Shown: positions 41,119 through 49,691, numbered from the stretch's first letter. The stretch is 64,000 bases of DNA from Streptomyces wedmorensis (GCF_000716445.1 NZ_JNWK01000005.1:248001-312000), one strand, 5' to 3'. A program made the numbers and translations. The notes: a model not told the origin generated them from the letters alone.

Positions 41119-41553
41119 TCAGGGGTGCATGCGGGCGCCCTTGAGGACCTTGTCGACCGCGTTGCGCGGCCCGTGGACGGCGAGGCCGACCAGGTCCAGG
41201 CGGGCGGTGCCGACGGCACGTACGGCCGCCCGGTTGTCACGGTCGTTGCCGGTGGCGAAGAGGTCGGTGGTGAAGAGGGACCGGGGCAGGGAGCGGGAGA
41301 GGGCGCGGGCGTGCGCGGCGGTCAGCGTCTCCTTCGTGCCCTCGAAGACCAGGACGGGCTGACGGAACATGGGCAGGTACGGGACGCCGTCGGCGTCGGC
41401 GTACGGTTCGCCGATCACCTCGGGGATCTGCGAGCCCAGGCCGCTGACCAGGAACGCGGTGACGTTGAGGCGTTGCCAGGTCTCCAGGTCCTCACGGAGC
41501 AGTACGGCGATCTTGGTGTCGAATCGGACGGGTGCGGTGTCGGTGGTCGTCAT
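41119..41553 (-). CDS. DUF2000 family protein
   Basis: 144 residues: FDTKIAVLLREDLETWQRLNVTAFLVSGLGSQIPEVIGEPYADADGVPYLPMFRQPVLVFEG is the typical DUF2000 block (small cytoplasmic proteins related to peptidyl-tRNA hydrolase 2 fold). C-terminal DLVGLAVHGPRNAVDKVLKGARMHP. ATG at 41553; only a poor ribosome site. Divergent from an AraC regulator with just 49 nt between the two start codons, a pairing that suggests the regulator controls it. Function unknown. Confidence 0.88.
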   Translation of the reverse strand: MTTTDTAPVRFDTKIAVLLREDLETWQRLNVTAFLVSGLGSQIPEVIGEPYADADGVPYLPMFRQPVLVFEGTKETLTAAHARALSRSLPRSLFTTDLFATGNDRDNRAAVRAVGTARLDLVGLAVHGPRNAVDKVLKGARMHP

Positions 41554-41590
41554 GCTCCGAGAGTGCCGACCGGGCCTCGGCGGCGTCTTG

Positions 41591-41596
41591 TACATT
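41591..41596 (+). promoter_or_regulatory. -10 hexamer of the AraC-family gene
   Basis: TACATT ends 6 nt before the ATG at 41603 and there is no ribosome binding site. This places the transcription start on the A of the ATG (leaderless). The -35 region (CCGACC) is weak. The divergent DUF2000 start is only 49 nt away, so both promoters must overlap. Confidence 0.45.
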
Positions 41597-41602
41597 CTTT
41601 GC

Positions 41603-42577
41603 ATGCCCGCCCGGCAAGAGGTCTCGGCGTGGCGGCCGCACGTACCGGGGGTCGTGGAGGTCTTCCACGCGCACTTCACGGAGCACGCGTATCCGATGCA
41701 CGTCCATGACGTGTGGACCTTGCTGATCGTCGACGACGGGGCCGTCCGCTACGACCTGGACCGCCGTGAGCGCGGCACTCCGGACGACACGGTGTCCCTG
41801 CTGCCGCCGCAGGTCCCGCACAACGGTTCCCCCGCCACCTCGCGCGGTTTCCGCAAGCGGGTGCTCTACCTGGACCTGTCCCAGCTGGACGAGAGCTTCA
41901 TCGGCCCGGCGGTCGACGGGCCCGACCTCGTCGATCCGCTGCTGCGCCGACGCGTCGGGCAGCTGCACACCGCGCTCGCGGATCCGGGCGGGGCGTTGGA
42001 GGCGCAGAGCCGGCTCGCGCTCATCGGCGAACGGCTGCGCGACCACCTGCGGCCCCGGCTGGTGACCCGCTCACGGCCCGCCGATCCCGGTGTGGCCCAC
42101 GACCTGCGGGACCTGCTCGACGAGCGGCTGCCGCAGGGGCTGTCCCTGGACGAGGCGGCAGGGCTGCTGCATGCCCATCCCGCGCATCTGGTGCGGGCGT
42201 TCAGCGGTGCTTTCGGCATCGCGCCCCACCAGTACCTGACGGCCCGGCGCCTCGACCGCGCCCGGCGGCTGCTGCTCGACGGGCAGGCGCCCGGCGAGGT
42301 CGCCGCCGCGACCGGCTTCTACGACCAGTCGCATCTGACGCGCGCCTTCAAACGGCTCGTGGGCACCACTCCCGGACGCTTCGTCCGGGAGAACGCCGGC
42401 CGGGTGCCGGGGCCCGCCTCGGCGACCGGCGAGACGCCCTCGTCGGCGACCGGCGGCCCGCCCGTGTCGACGACTGGCCACGCCGCACCGGGTGGGAGCG
42501 CCGCGAACGGCCCCCGGCCGTGGCGGGTCGACGCCATCGGCGTCAACTCCGGCGAGCGGCGCGGCGCCGGAGCGTGA
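41603..42577 (+). CDS. AraC family transcriptional regulator
   Basis: 324 residues. N-terminal cupin-like sensor (VVEVFHAHFTEHAYPMHVHDVWTLLIVDDGAVRYDLDRRERG, SLLPPQVPHNGSPAT). C-terminal double HTH: GLSLDEAAGLLHAHPAHLVRAFSGAFGIAPHQYLTARRLDRARRLLLDGQAPGEVAAATGFYDQSHLTRAFKRLVGTTPGRF. A disordered Thr/Gly/Pro tail of ~60 residues with ATGxTPSSATGGPP repeats ends the protein, unusual for the family. ATG at 41603 appears leaderless. Probably regulates the divergent DUF2000 gene. Confidence 0.93.
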   Translation: MPARQEVSAWRPHVPGVVEVFHAHFTEHAYPMHVHDVWTLLIVDDGAVRYDLDRRERGTPDDTVSLLPPQVPHNGSPATSRGFRKRVLYLDLSQLDESFIGPAVDGPDLVDPLLRRRVGQLHTALADPGGALEAQSRLALIGERLRDHLRPRLVTRSRPADPGVAHDLRDLLDERLPQGLSLDEAAGLLHAHPAHLVRAFSGAFGIAPHQYLTARRLDRARRLLLDGQAPGEVAAATGFYDQSHLTRAFKRLVGTTPGRFVRENAGRVPGPASATGETPSSATGGPPVSTTGHAAPGGSAANGPRPWRVDAIGVNSGERRGAGA

Positions 42578-42800
42578 TGATCCGGCCGGGCCGTGCTGAC
42601 GGGGTCCTGCCTGGCCGCCCCGCCGGGCCCGCCCCGCCGACGGAGCGACCGGGTGATCGCCGTGGTGGTCGGCGTCGACTGCGAACCGATCGTGCCCGCG
42701 GGGAATGGGACGGCCTCGTCCCGGGTTGTCGGAACGTACGTCGACGGAAGCCGGTCCGAGGCAGCCCGCCAGGACGACCGGCCGGACAGAAGGAAGCACC

Positions 42801-43463
42801 ATGAAGATCGGCATCATCGGCGCCGGCAACATCGGCGGCAACCTCACCCGCCGTCTCACCGCCCTCGGACACGACGTGTCCGTGGCCAACTCCCGTGGCC
42901 CCGAGAGCCTCGGCGCGCTCGCCGAGGAGACGGGTGCCACGCCGGTCGTGGCCGCCGAGGCCGCCCGGGGCGCCGAGGTCGTGGTCGTGACCGTCCCTCT
43001 GAAGAACGTCCCCGACCTGCCGTCCGGCCTGTTCGACGGAGCCGCGGACGGCTTCGTCGTCATCGACACCGGCAACTACTACCCCAGGGAGCGCGACGGC
43101 CGCATCGCCGCCATCGAGGACGAGGGGCTGACGGAGAGCCGCTGGACCGAGCGCCAGATCGGCCACCCGGTGGTCAAGGCGTTCAACGGCACCTACGCGC
43201 AGGACATCCTGGAGCGGCCGCTCCCGGCGGGCGACCCGGCACGGCTGGCGCTGCCGGTGGCCGGGGACGACGCGGCGGCGAAGGAGCGGGTCCGGCGCCT
43301 CATCGACGAGCTCGGTTTCGACACCGTGGACGCGGGCGGCATCGACGAATCCTGGCGCCAGCAGCCGGACACCCCGGTGTACGGGCTCCGCGAGGGCGTG
43401 GACGCGGTGACGAAGGCCCTCGCCGAGGCCTCGCCCGAGCGGCCCGCGGGCTTCCGCGGCTGA
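42801..43463 (+). CDS. NADPH-dependent F420 reductase-like / NAD(P)-binding protein
   Basis: 220 residues. N-terminal Rossmann motif MKIGIIGAGNIGGNLTRRLTALGHDVSVANSRG, with NSRGP in the place where F420:NADP oxidoreductases hold NADPH phosphate. VVVTVPLKNVPDLP, FVVIDTGNYYP and GHPVVKAFNGTYA follow as in Fno-like 'NAD(P)-binding domain' enzymes. Actinomycetes use F420 widely, so hydride transfer between NADPH and F420 is plausible, but many members act on other substrates. ATG at 42801 has AAGGA 6 nt upstream. A TetR gene follows 83 nt downstream. Confidence 0.88.
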   Translation: MKIGIIGAGNIGGNLTRRLTALGHDVSVANSRGPESLGALAEETGATPVVAAEAARGAEVVVVTVPLKNVPDLPSGLFDGAADGFVVIDTGNYYPRERDGRIAAIEDEGLTESRWTERQIGHPVVKAFNGTYAQDILERPLPAGDPARLALPVAGDDAAAKERVRRLIDELGFDTVDAGGIDESWRQQPDTPVYGLREGVDAVTKALAEASPERPAGFRG

Positions 43464-43546
43464 TTCCGCGTCACTGGGGAACGTCCGGCCGTTACTGGAA
43501 TCCGCGTCCAATTACGGGGAGTCACTGCTGCATTAGGGTGTCCGGC

Positions 43547-44143
43547 ATGTCCCCCAAGCAGCAGCGTGGCGAGGCCACGGTCGAGCGCCTGCTGACGACG
43601 GCTCTGCGGGTGTACGCGGACTCCGGCCAGCAGGGCTTCACGGTGAACGCGGTCTCGGCGGCCAGCGGCGTCAGCCTCGGCAGTCTGTACCACCACTTCG
43701 GCAGCTTCGACGGCCTCGCCGCGGCCCTGTACATCCGGTGCATGGAGCAGTTGTGCGGCGAGGTCGTCGCCGCACTGACCCGTACCAGGACCGGCCGCAC
43801 CGGGGTGCGCGCGGTGATCACGGCGTACCTCCGGTTCACCGAGGAGCACCCGGACGCGGCCCTGTTCATCCACGCCTCCGCGTACTCCGGTCACCTCGTC
43901 GCCCACGCCGACCGCATCCGGGCGGCCAAGGAGCCGCTGCTGTCGGCGATCGGGGACTGGATCCGGCCGCTCGTCGAGGCGGGCGAGATCGCCCCGACCC
44001 CCGGGCCGGTGATCGAGGCACTGGTCATCGGCCCGGCGGCGGAGACCGCCCGCCGCTGGCTCTCCAGCACGTACGACGTCGATCTCACCGAGGCGGCGCG
44101 CGTCCTGCCGGACCGCGTCTGGCGTTCGCTCAGCCCGGAGTGA
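43547..44143 (+). CDS. TetR/AcrR family transcriptional regulator
   Basis: 198 residues. HTH: VERLLTTALRVYADSGQQGFTVNAVSAASGVSLGSLYHHFGSFDGLAAALY. The C-terminal domain (LRFTEEHPDAALFIHASAYSGHLVAHADRIRAAKEPLLSAIGDWI) is the variable sensor. ATG at 43547 lacks a clear ribosome binding site. It follows the F420-reductase-like gene on the same strand and may regulate it. Convergent with the isochorismatase gene, 42 nt apart. Confidence 0.92.
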   Translation: MSPKQQRGEATVERLLTTALRVYADSGQQGFTVNAVSAASGVSLGSLYHHFGSFDGLAAALYIRCMEQLCGEVVAALTRTRTGRTGVRAVITAYLRFTEEHPDAALFIHASAYSGHLVAHADRIRAAKEPLLSAIGDWIRPLVEAGEIAPTPGPVIEALVIGPAAETARRWLSSTYDVDLTEAARVLPDRVWRSLSPE

Positions 44144-44185
44144 GCTCCGGGGACTTCGGGCGCGCCCGTCGGTCAGGCGCCACGC

Positions 44186-44764
44186 TCAGTCGGCCGCGGG
44201 TGCGGTGAAGGTGACCGCGGCGGCGGGCACGGTGACCTCCGCGTCGCTCCCCAGGGCGTAGGCGGCGACGCGGGAGACGATCGCCGCCGGGACCGGCTCG
44301 CTGACCCCCGGGACGGCCGGGCAGTCCTGGGTGGCGTGCGCGTCGTGCGGCACGACGACCCGGTAGCCGCGCTCCAGGGCCGTACGGGCCGTCGCCTGGA
44401 CGCACATCTCCGACATCACTCCGCACACGGCGAGCGCCCGCACCCCCGCGTCGGCGAGCACGCCGCCGAGCGGGGTCGCGTGGAAGCCGTCGTCGCGGGG
44501 CTTGCGGATCACCACTTCGCGGGGGCCGCGCTCGACCGGGTGGTGGAGTTCCCAGCCCGGCGTGTGCGGTTCGTCCTCGGACCCGGGCGGGCCGTCGTTC
44601 TGGAGGTGGACGACGAGCGCCCCGCCGCTGCGGGCCCGGGCGATCAGATCCGCCGTACGGTCGACGAGGCGGGCGGCCGCGGGCACGGCCCCGTCTCCGG
44701 TGACGAACGCCGACTGCACGTCCACGACGATCAGGGCGTCCACGGGCTGCACGAGCTGAGTCAT
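44186..44764 (-). CDS. Isochorismatase family cysteine hydrolase
   Basis: 192 residues with the full catalytic triad: Asp15 (ALIVVDVQSAF), Lys88 (VVIRKPRDDGF) and Cys121 (AVCGVMSEMCVQATARTAL). A conserved cis-peptide region is GVMSEM. ATG at 44764. No phenazine or siderophore genes are nearby, so a nicotinamidase- or carbamoylase-like hydrolase role is as likely as true isochorismatase. Upstream lies a membrane-protein gene on the same strand, 101 nt away. Confidence 0.92.
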   Translation of the reverse strand: MTQLVQPVDALIVVDVQSAFVTGDGAVPAAARLVDRTADLIARARSGGALVVHLQNDGPPGSEDEPHTPGWELHHPVERGPREVVIRKPRDDGFHATPLGGVLADAGVRALAVCGVMSEMCVQATARTALERGYRVVVPHDAHATQDCPAVPGVSEPVPAAIVSRVAAYALGSDAEVTVPAAAVTFTAPAAD

Positions 44765-44865
44765 CCCGCCATCATCACGCCCCCGGGCCCGCCCACGCGA
44801 CGGAATTCCACCGCCGGGCCCTGCCTGACGGCCCGTTGTGCTCCGGGCCGTCGGGCCGGCCCGGT

Positions 44866-45870
44866 TCAGCCGGGGGTGCTCCGGCGCTCGGCCCGGGACA
44901 GGAGCCACCGGCCCGAGACCCCGGTCACGAACAGGCCGGTGACCAGGGCCACCAGGGAGACGCCGGGGCCCGAGGCCCAGTCGACGGAGCCGGCGCGCAC
45001 GGCGAGCACGACGGAGAGGGCGAGGGCGACCGCGGGGACGGCCCGGAGAGCGGGGCGGGTGCGGGCGAGGTCGTCCTCTGCGAGGGAGGCGAGGACGCCG
45101 ACGCCGAGGGACAGCGCCCAGACGCCGAGGCCCTGCGCGTCGGCGCGGTTCACCGTCCAGGGGACCAACGGGCCCCAGAAGCCGGGGAAGGCGAGCAGCC
45201 CGGCCCCGATGCCGAGCCAGCCCGATCCGAGGACCGCGAGCAGGGGCTTGGACCAGCCGGGCAGCGGCGCGACCGGCCGGTGCGGCGCGCCGCCCGCACC
45301 GTGCCCCGCGTGCCCGTCGTGGTCGCCCTCGCTGTCGCCGTTGCCGTCACCGTCGCCGTCGCCGTCGCCGTCACCGTCGCCGTCGTCGGCCGGGCGTACG
45401 GCTCTGACCGGCCTGCGGTACTGCGCGGCGAGGCAGCCGACGGCGGCGAGGGCGAGGACGCCGAGGGTGGCGACCCAGCCGAGGCTGAACAGGGCGAGGA
45501 AGATCGGGCCGCCGTGGAAGGCCTGGAGGCTGCCGGCGTTCAGCAGGCTCACGGCGAAGAGGCCGACGAGCACGGTCACGAGCGGCAGCGCGAGGCTCCG
45601 CACGTCCTCCCAGACGCGCGCCCGGCCGATGGTGAACAACGCGGGTGCCACGCCCAGCATCGCCGCGCCGACGAGCCCCGGGCTCAGCGCCTCCGGGGAC
45701 ACCCAGGCCCCCGCCCGGTAGCCGAACAGGCCCGTCACGGCCAGCAGACCGCCGACGGCGAGGCTGATCCCGCCGACGACGCCGCTCAGGACCACGACGG
45801 CGGGCGAGAGTTCCCGCCCTTCCGGCGCACCCGGGCCCTCCACGGTGCTCCGTCGTCCGGTGTCGCTCAT
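44866..45870 (-). CDS. Multi-pass membrane protein with Asp-Gly repeat and His-rich loop
   Basis: 334 residues with about eight hydrophobic helices (e.g. AVVVLSGVVGGISLAVGGLLAVTGLF, LALPLVTVLVGLFAVSLLNA, SLVALVTGLFVTGVS). The middle loop (residues ~165-195) has a run of Asp-Gly pairs followed by GDSEGDHDGHAGHG, acidic and histidine-rich, suggestive of divalent metal binding. The ATG at 45870 overlaps the TGA of the DUF2306 gene (ATGA), so the two are co-translated. I do not recognise the family. Likely partner of the DUF2306 protein under PadR control. Confidence 0.78.
   Translation of the reverse strand: MSDTGRRSTVEGPGAPEGRELSPAVVVLSGVVGGISLAVGGLLAVTGLFGYRAGAWVSPEALSPGLVGAAMLGVAPALFTIGRARVWEDVRSLALPLVTVLVGLFAVSLLNAGSLQAFHGGPIFLALFSLGWVATLGVLALAAVGCLAAQYRRPVRAVRPADDGDGDGDGDGDGDGNGDSEGDHDGHAGHGAGGAPHRPVAPLPGWSKPLLAVLGSGWLGIGAGLLAFPGFWGPLVPWTVNRADAQGLGVWALSLGVGVLASLAEDDLARTRPALRAVPAVALALSVVLAVRAGSVDWASGPGVSLVALVTGLFVTGVSGRWLLSRAERRSTPG
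45343..45384. repeat. Hexanucleotide repeat coding for Asp-Gly pairs
   Basis: Seven consecutive RCCGTC units (plus strand) in the membrane-protein gene, flanked by more degenerate copies. Each adds Gly-Asp, so copy changes would alter loop length in frame. Confidence 0.8.
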
Positions 45871-47096
45871 GCCCGGCGTCCTTCCGTCGCGGTGGCGGGG
45901 GCCGCCCCGAGGCCCTCGGCCGGGCGGGTCGGCAGGTCGGCGAACGCCGCCCGCCGCTTGACGAGTTCGCGGGCGTACAGGACGCGCAGGCTGACGACGG
46001 TGACGGCGGCGTAGGCGAGCATGCCGCCGCCGATGCCGACGCCCGCGAGCAGGGCCGTGGGCCGGTCGAGGCCCATGGACCGTTCCAGCACGGGCACGGT
46101 CACGGCCGAGAACGCGGGGGCCAGGCAGAGGGCGGCGAGGTGCAGCCGCCACTCCTCGCGCGCCCACTCGGCGCCGCGGGCGCCGGACCGTACGGCGCGC
46201 ACGGCGATGACGGCGTACGTCACGGCGTACGGGACGAGGTAGGCGACGAGCAGCCGCCGCCCCGCGGTCCCCTGGTCGAGGAAGGCCGCCGTGATCCAGG
46301 CGAGGCCGGCGGCCCCCGCGAGGTGGGCCGCCACCCGCACCGGCGCGGAGCACCAGGTGCCGGTCAGGCCGGGGACGGTGTCGCGCCGGTCGAGGGCGCG
46401 GGAGGCGAGGAGGGCGCCGAAGGCCACGAGGGAGCCGAGGTGCATGATCGCGACGCGGTTGATGTCGAGGATGCCGAGGCCGGGGTAGAGGGAGGGCAGG
46501 AAGCCCCATTCGAGCCGGAGGAGCGGCGCGGTCATGAGGAAGCCGTAGCAGAGCAGCATCCAGCGCTGGTGCAGGTCGGGGAAGCCGCGGACGGCGGCGA
46601 GGATGCCGAAGGTCACGCTGCCGACGGTGCCGACGAGGATCACGGCGAGGACGATCCAGAACGCGGCGCCGCTGAAGGCCCGTTCCGGCGGGGTGCGGAC
46701 GAGGTAGAGCGCGGCGCCGGCCATCGACACGTACACGGTGACCGCGAACACGGTGCCGGTCACGCGGTGGAGCCGGACGCGGCGGCGCACGGCCGAGAGC
46801 AGCTGCACCGGGCCGAGCAGCATGAGCAGGCCGCCCAGGACCGAGTGCACGATCAGCGGGAGCAGGCTGCGCCCGTACGGTTCCATCCGGTCGCGGACGG
46901 CCTCGGCCACGAACTCCGGGGAGACGGACCGGCCGAGGATCCACTCGCCGATGGCCGGGGCCCCGGGACTCGCGTACGGCCACAGTTCCGTCATGGCGAT
47001 CGGCGCGTACGCCAGGCAGACCACCGTCACCGCGACGGTGGCGGCCCGCCCCCGTCTCGTGCTTGTCGGACGCCCCACGGCGGCCCCCTCCTCCAT
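45867..47096 (-). CDS. DUF2306 domain membrane protein
   Basis: 409 residues, about ten membrane helices. DUF2306 hallmarks are LHRVTGTVFAVTVYVSMAGAALYLV and DLHQRWMLLCYGFLMTAPLLRLEW. ATG at 47096 lies inside an 11-bp-arm inverted repeat. The promoter (TTGACC, 17 nt, TACCTT) puts the transcription start about 15-17 nt before it. It is downstream of a PadR gene on the same strand (67-nt gap) and overlaps the next membrane gene by 4 nt. Function unknown. Confidence 0.88.
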   Translation of the reverse strand: MEEGAAVGRPTSTRRGRAATVAVTVVCLAYAPIAMTELWPYASPGAPAIGEWILGRSVSPEFVAEAVRDRMEPYGRSLLPLIVHSVLGGLLMLLGPVQLLSAVRRRVRLHRVTGTVFAVTVYVSMAGAALYLVRTPPERAFSGAAFWIVLAVILVGTVGSVTFGILAAVRGFPDLHQRWMLLCYGFLMTAPLLRLEWGFLPSLYPGLGILDINRVAIMHLGSLVAFGALLASRALDRRDTVPGLTGTWCSAPVRVAAHLAGAAGLAWITAAFLDQGTAGRRLLVAYLVPYAVTYAVIAVRAVRSGARGAEWAREEWRLHLAALCLAPAFSAVTVPVLERSMGLDRPTALLAGVGIGGGMLAYAAVTVVSLRVLYARELVKRRAAFADLPTRPAEGLGAAPATATEGRRA

Positions 47097-47117
47097 AGTC
47101 CTGTCTGGACTATGGAG
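47091..47117. promoter_or_regulatory. Operator: 11-bp-arm inverted repeat spanning the DUF2306 start codon
   Basis: CTCCATAGTCC, 5-nt spacer, GGACTATGGAG: perfect. It covers the region from about +1 through the ATG at 47096, immediately downstream of a TACCTT -10. Size, symmetry and location fit a PadR-type repressor site. Confidence 0.8.
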
Positions 47118-47118
47118 G

Positions 47119-47147
47119 AAGGTAGGGCGGGGCCCGGGAGAGGTCAA
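47119..47147 (-). promoter_or_regulatory. Promoter of the DUF2306 operon
   Basis: Minus strand TTGACC (47147-47142), exactly 17 nt, TACCTT (47124-47119). The operator starts 2 nt beyond the -10. Confidence 0.7.
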
Positions 47148-47163
47148 CCGGTCGGTAACAGAA

Positions 47164-47679
47164 TCAGGGCTCGCGACTCTCTACCCACTGCCAGAAATCG
47201 ACCATCATCCGCTCATAACGGATGCCGAACTCCAGCGCCTCGCGCTGCCCCCTGGTCAGCAACTCGCCGACGTCCCCGGCCAGTTCCTCGTAGCCGTCGA
47301 GGGTCCTGCGGTGCTCCTCGATCTGGACCGGCGCGTGGACCCGCGGGCTCGCACCGAACCACAGCTTGAGGATGCCCCGTTCGCGGGCCTCGACCGGGAC
47401 GAAGGCGGGGTCGGCGAGCCAGCCGCGCAGGGCCGCCGCCCCCTCGTCGGTCAGCCGCATCAGGCGCCGGTTCCGGCCGCCCGACTGTCGGACCTCCGAC
47501 AGGAGGCCCGCCTCCAGGAGCCGGTCGCACTGGGCGTAGACCTGCGCGTGCGGCATCGACCAGAACGGCGCCACCGTCCGCGCCGCCTCGACCTTCACGT
47601 CGTACGGGCTGGCCTCACCCAGCTTGTCGATGATGCCGAGCACGAGGAAGGAGGGTGTGGTCAACCGGACTTCAGACAT
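47164..47679 (-). CDS. PadR family transcriptional regulator
   Basis: 171 residues. Winged helix: TTPSFLVLGIIDKLGEASPYDVKVEAARTVAPFWSMPHAQVYAQCDRLLEAGLLSEVRQSGGRNRRLMRLTDEGAAAL, followed by the Vir-type coiled C-terminal half (EEHRRTLDGYEEL ... GIRYERMMVDFWQWV). ATG at 47679. Lies just upstream of the DUF2306 operon in the same direction, and a strong operator sits at that operon's start, so it very probably represses it. Confidence 0.92.
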   Translation of the reverse strand: MSEVRLTTPSFLVLGIIDKLGEASPYDVKVEAARTVAPFWSMPHAQVYAQCDRLLEAGLLSEVRQSGGRNRRLMRLTDEGAAALRGWLADPAFVPVEARERGILKLWFGASPRVHAPVQIEEHRRTLDGYEELAGDVGELLTRGQREALEFGIRYERMMVDFWQWVESREP

Positions 47680-47781
47680 GCGGCGACCGTACCGCGCGAT
47701 CCGGCCGAAGTCCCTGGTGAGGCGGCCATCCGCCACACCCCCGGTCCGGAACCCGCCACGCCCCGACGCGACCGGCGCCGG

Positions 47782-48135
47782 TCATTCCACCGCGAGGCCG
47801 CCGGGTGGCGTGGACTCGGGGCGAAGGAGGTCGCCGAGTGCGGTGAGGCGGATCAGACGCAGGATCCAGGGCTGGTCGCAGAGGAGCCGCCAGCGGGCGC
47901 CGCGCCGGTGCGCGTCCCCGGCGCAGTGGGCGAGGAGGCCGAGCCCGGTGGCGTCGCAGAAGGTCAGGCGCCGGGCGTCGACGGTGAGGGCGTCGGACTC
48001 CCGGACCAGGGCGTCGAGATCGGGCCGCAGGTGCCGCACCAGGACGAGGTCGAGCTCGCCGCTGAGCACGGCGACGGTGACGCCGCCGGTCGATCGGACG
48101 ACGAGATACGGGTCGTGACGGGGGATCATCTGCAT
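47782..48135 (-). CDS. STAS domain anti-anti-sigma factor-like protein
   Basis: 117 residues. STAS core: YLVVRSTGGVTVAVLSGELDLVLVRHLRPDLDALV ... LTVDARRLTFCDATGLGLLAHCAGDAHRRG. The loop that holds the phosphorylated Ser in SpoIIAA/RsbV (DSSGL) reads D-A-T-G-L, leaving Thr as the only candidate hydroxyl. ATG at 48135 has GGAG 6 nt upstream. Partner anti-sigma kinase is not in the window; the SpoIIE phosphatase at 32-34 kb is a possible opposing enzyme. Confidence 0.88.
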   Translation of the reverse strand: MQMIPRHDPYLVVRSTGGVTVAVLSGELDLVLVRHLRPDLDALVRESDALTVDARRLTFCDATGLGLLAHCAGDAHRRGARWRLLCDQPWILRLIRLTALGDLLRPESTPPGGLAVE

Positions 48136-48285
48136 CGGACGCTCCACAGGGCGGCTCCATGTGTCCCTTCGAGCGTGGCCGTGCCGCCCAGGGCAGGGAC
48201 GTTTCGCCTTCGCCGCTGTCACCTGAATCGGTGAAACCGCGCCCGGCCCCCGTCCGCTCCCGCAACCGGATTCCGAACGGGCGCG

Positions 48286-49584
48286 CTACGGGCGCGGCCC
48301 GACCGCGTCGATCGTCGTCCGCCGGAACTCCACGGCCTCGTACGCGCTCGACGTCCCGGTCTCGTACAGGAGTCCCACCGTTCGCTCGTCCAGCCGCACC
48401 AGGTCCGAGTAGGCGGCCTTCCGCCGGGAGACGGTGAGGGCCGGGCGGAACGTCCGGCCGCCGTCCGTGCTGCTCCACAGGGCGAGGTCCGCGCGTTCGG
48501 TCGGCACCGAGGGGGCCGAGAAGAGCAGGGTGCCGTCCGGCCCTCCGACGTACAGGAGGCTGCCTTGCACGACGGGGACCCGGTCCAGGGCGCGCTGGGG
48601 TGCGAAGGGGCGTGCCAGGGTGGCGCCGCCGTCGGCCGACACGGCGTCCGCGCGGTTGCCCGGGCTGCTGCCCAGCTGGTCGCGGGCGCTGAAGTAGAGG
48701 CGGCCGTCGGGGAGTTCCACGGCGGTGGACTCGTTCGCGTTGACGAACCCGTCGTAGGTGTCGTCGACGAAGCCGAGGCGCCAGCTCCGTCCGCCGTCGT
48801 CGCTGTAGAGGGCGTGGGCCCCGTAGTGGCGGGGCTCGCGGCCGGTGTCAGGGGAGCCGGCGGGCGGCGCGGCCGAGTGGTTGGCGGGGACGACGAGGCG
48901 TCCGGCGTGCGGGCCGCGGGCGAGGGCCAGGGCGTGGCCGGGTCCGGTGGCGTACCACCGCCACCCGGGTCTCTTGACGGCCGCCGTGATCTCGTGGGGC
49001 GCGGAGAAGGTCCGGCCGTCGTCGGAGCTGCGCTGCACGAAGACCCGGCGGCCGCGCGCGGCCGGGACGTCGCCGCCGAGGATCCGGCCTTCGGTGGCCT
49101 CGGCGCCGTTGTACGAGCTGACGAGGACCACGTCGCCGGAGCGCGGGTCCACGACCGGGGCCGGGTTGCCGCGCGTGTCCCCGTGCCCGTCGGCGGCGAC
49201 CCTCGCGGGCTGCCAGGTGCAGCCGCCGTCCAGCGACCGCCGCACCACGATGTCGATGTCGCCGCTGTCCCCGACGCCGCCGGTCCGTCCCTCGGCGAAC
49301 GCGAGCACGGTGCCGGCGCGGGTCCGGACGACCGCCGGGATGCGGTAGCTCGCGTAGCCACCGGTCCCGGCGGTGTACGGGACGGACACCGGGCAGCCGA
49401 CGGCGGGCCCCGCACGGCCCCGCGTCGGCTGCCCCGGCGCCGGCGGGCCGAGCGGCCCGGCGGCGAGCAGCCAGGTGACCGTCATGGCGAGGAGCGCCGC
49501 ACCGCCCCACGCCACGCGCCGCACGGGTCCCCCCGCCGCTCCGCCCCACCCCACACGGGTCCCCTTGCCGCTCCGCCGCCGCAC
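48286..49584 (-). CDS. Secreted exo-alpha-sialidase (GH33-like)
   Basis: 432 residues. N-terminal basic region plus hydrophobic helix (AWGGAALLAMTVTWLLAAG) forms a signal peptide or anchor. TGGYASYRIPAVVRT contains the Y-R-I-P motif with the first Arg of the sialidase triad, and AFAEGR follows. Asp boxes: SLDGGCTW, SSDDGRTF, SDDGGRSW, SADGGATL and STDGGRTF. DIDIVVRRS and NESTAVELPDGRLYFSARD match GH33 catalytic surroundings (Glu). Thus, unlike the BNR protein at 14 kb, this is likely an active secreted sialidase. GTG start uncertain. Monocistronic. Confidence 0.92.
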   Translation of the reverse strand: MRRRSGKGTRVGWGGAAGGPVRRVAWGGAALLAMTVTWLLAAGPLGPPAPGQPTRGRAGPAVGCPVSVPYTAGTGGYASYRIPAVVRTRAGTVLAFAEGRTGGVGDSGDIDIVVRRSLDGGCTWQPARVAADGHGDTRGNPAPVVDPRSGDVVLVSSYNGAEATEGRILGGDVPAARGRRVFVQRSSDDGRTFSAPHEITAAVKRPGWRWYATGPGHALALARGPHAGRLVVPANHSAAPPAGSPDTGREPRHYGAHALYSDDGGRSWRLGFVDDTYDGFVNANESTAVELPDGRLYFSARDQLGSSPGNRADAVSADGGATLARPFAPQRALDRVPVVQGSLLYVGGPDGTLLFSAPSVPTERADLALWSSTDGGRTFRPALTVSRRKAAYSDLVRLDERTVGLLYETGTSSAYEAVEFRRTTIDAVGPRP

Positions 49585-49691
49585 CCGCGGTGCGGCTCAC
49601 CGGCCGAAGATCGCCGCCGAAGGAGGCGGCGGTCTGAACGCGGGGCCGACGCCGGGTTCCGCGCGGAGGAATCCCGTGTGCGTACGGGAGG

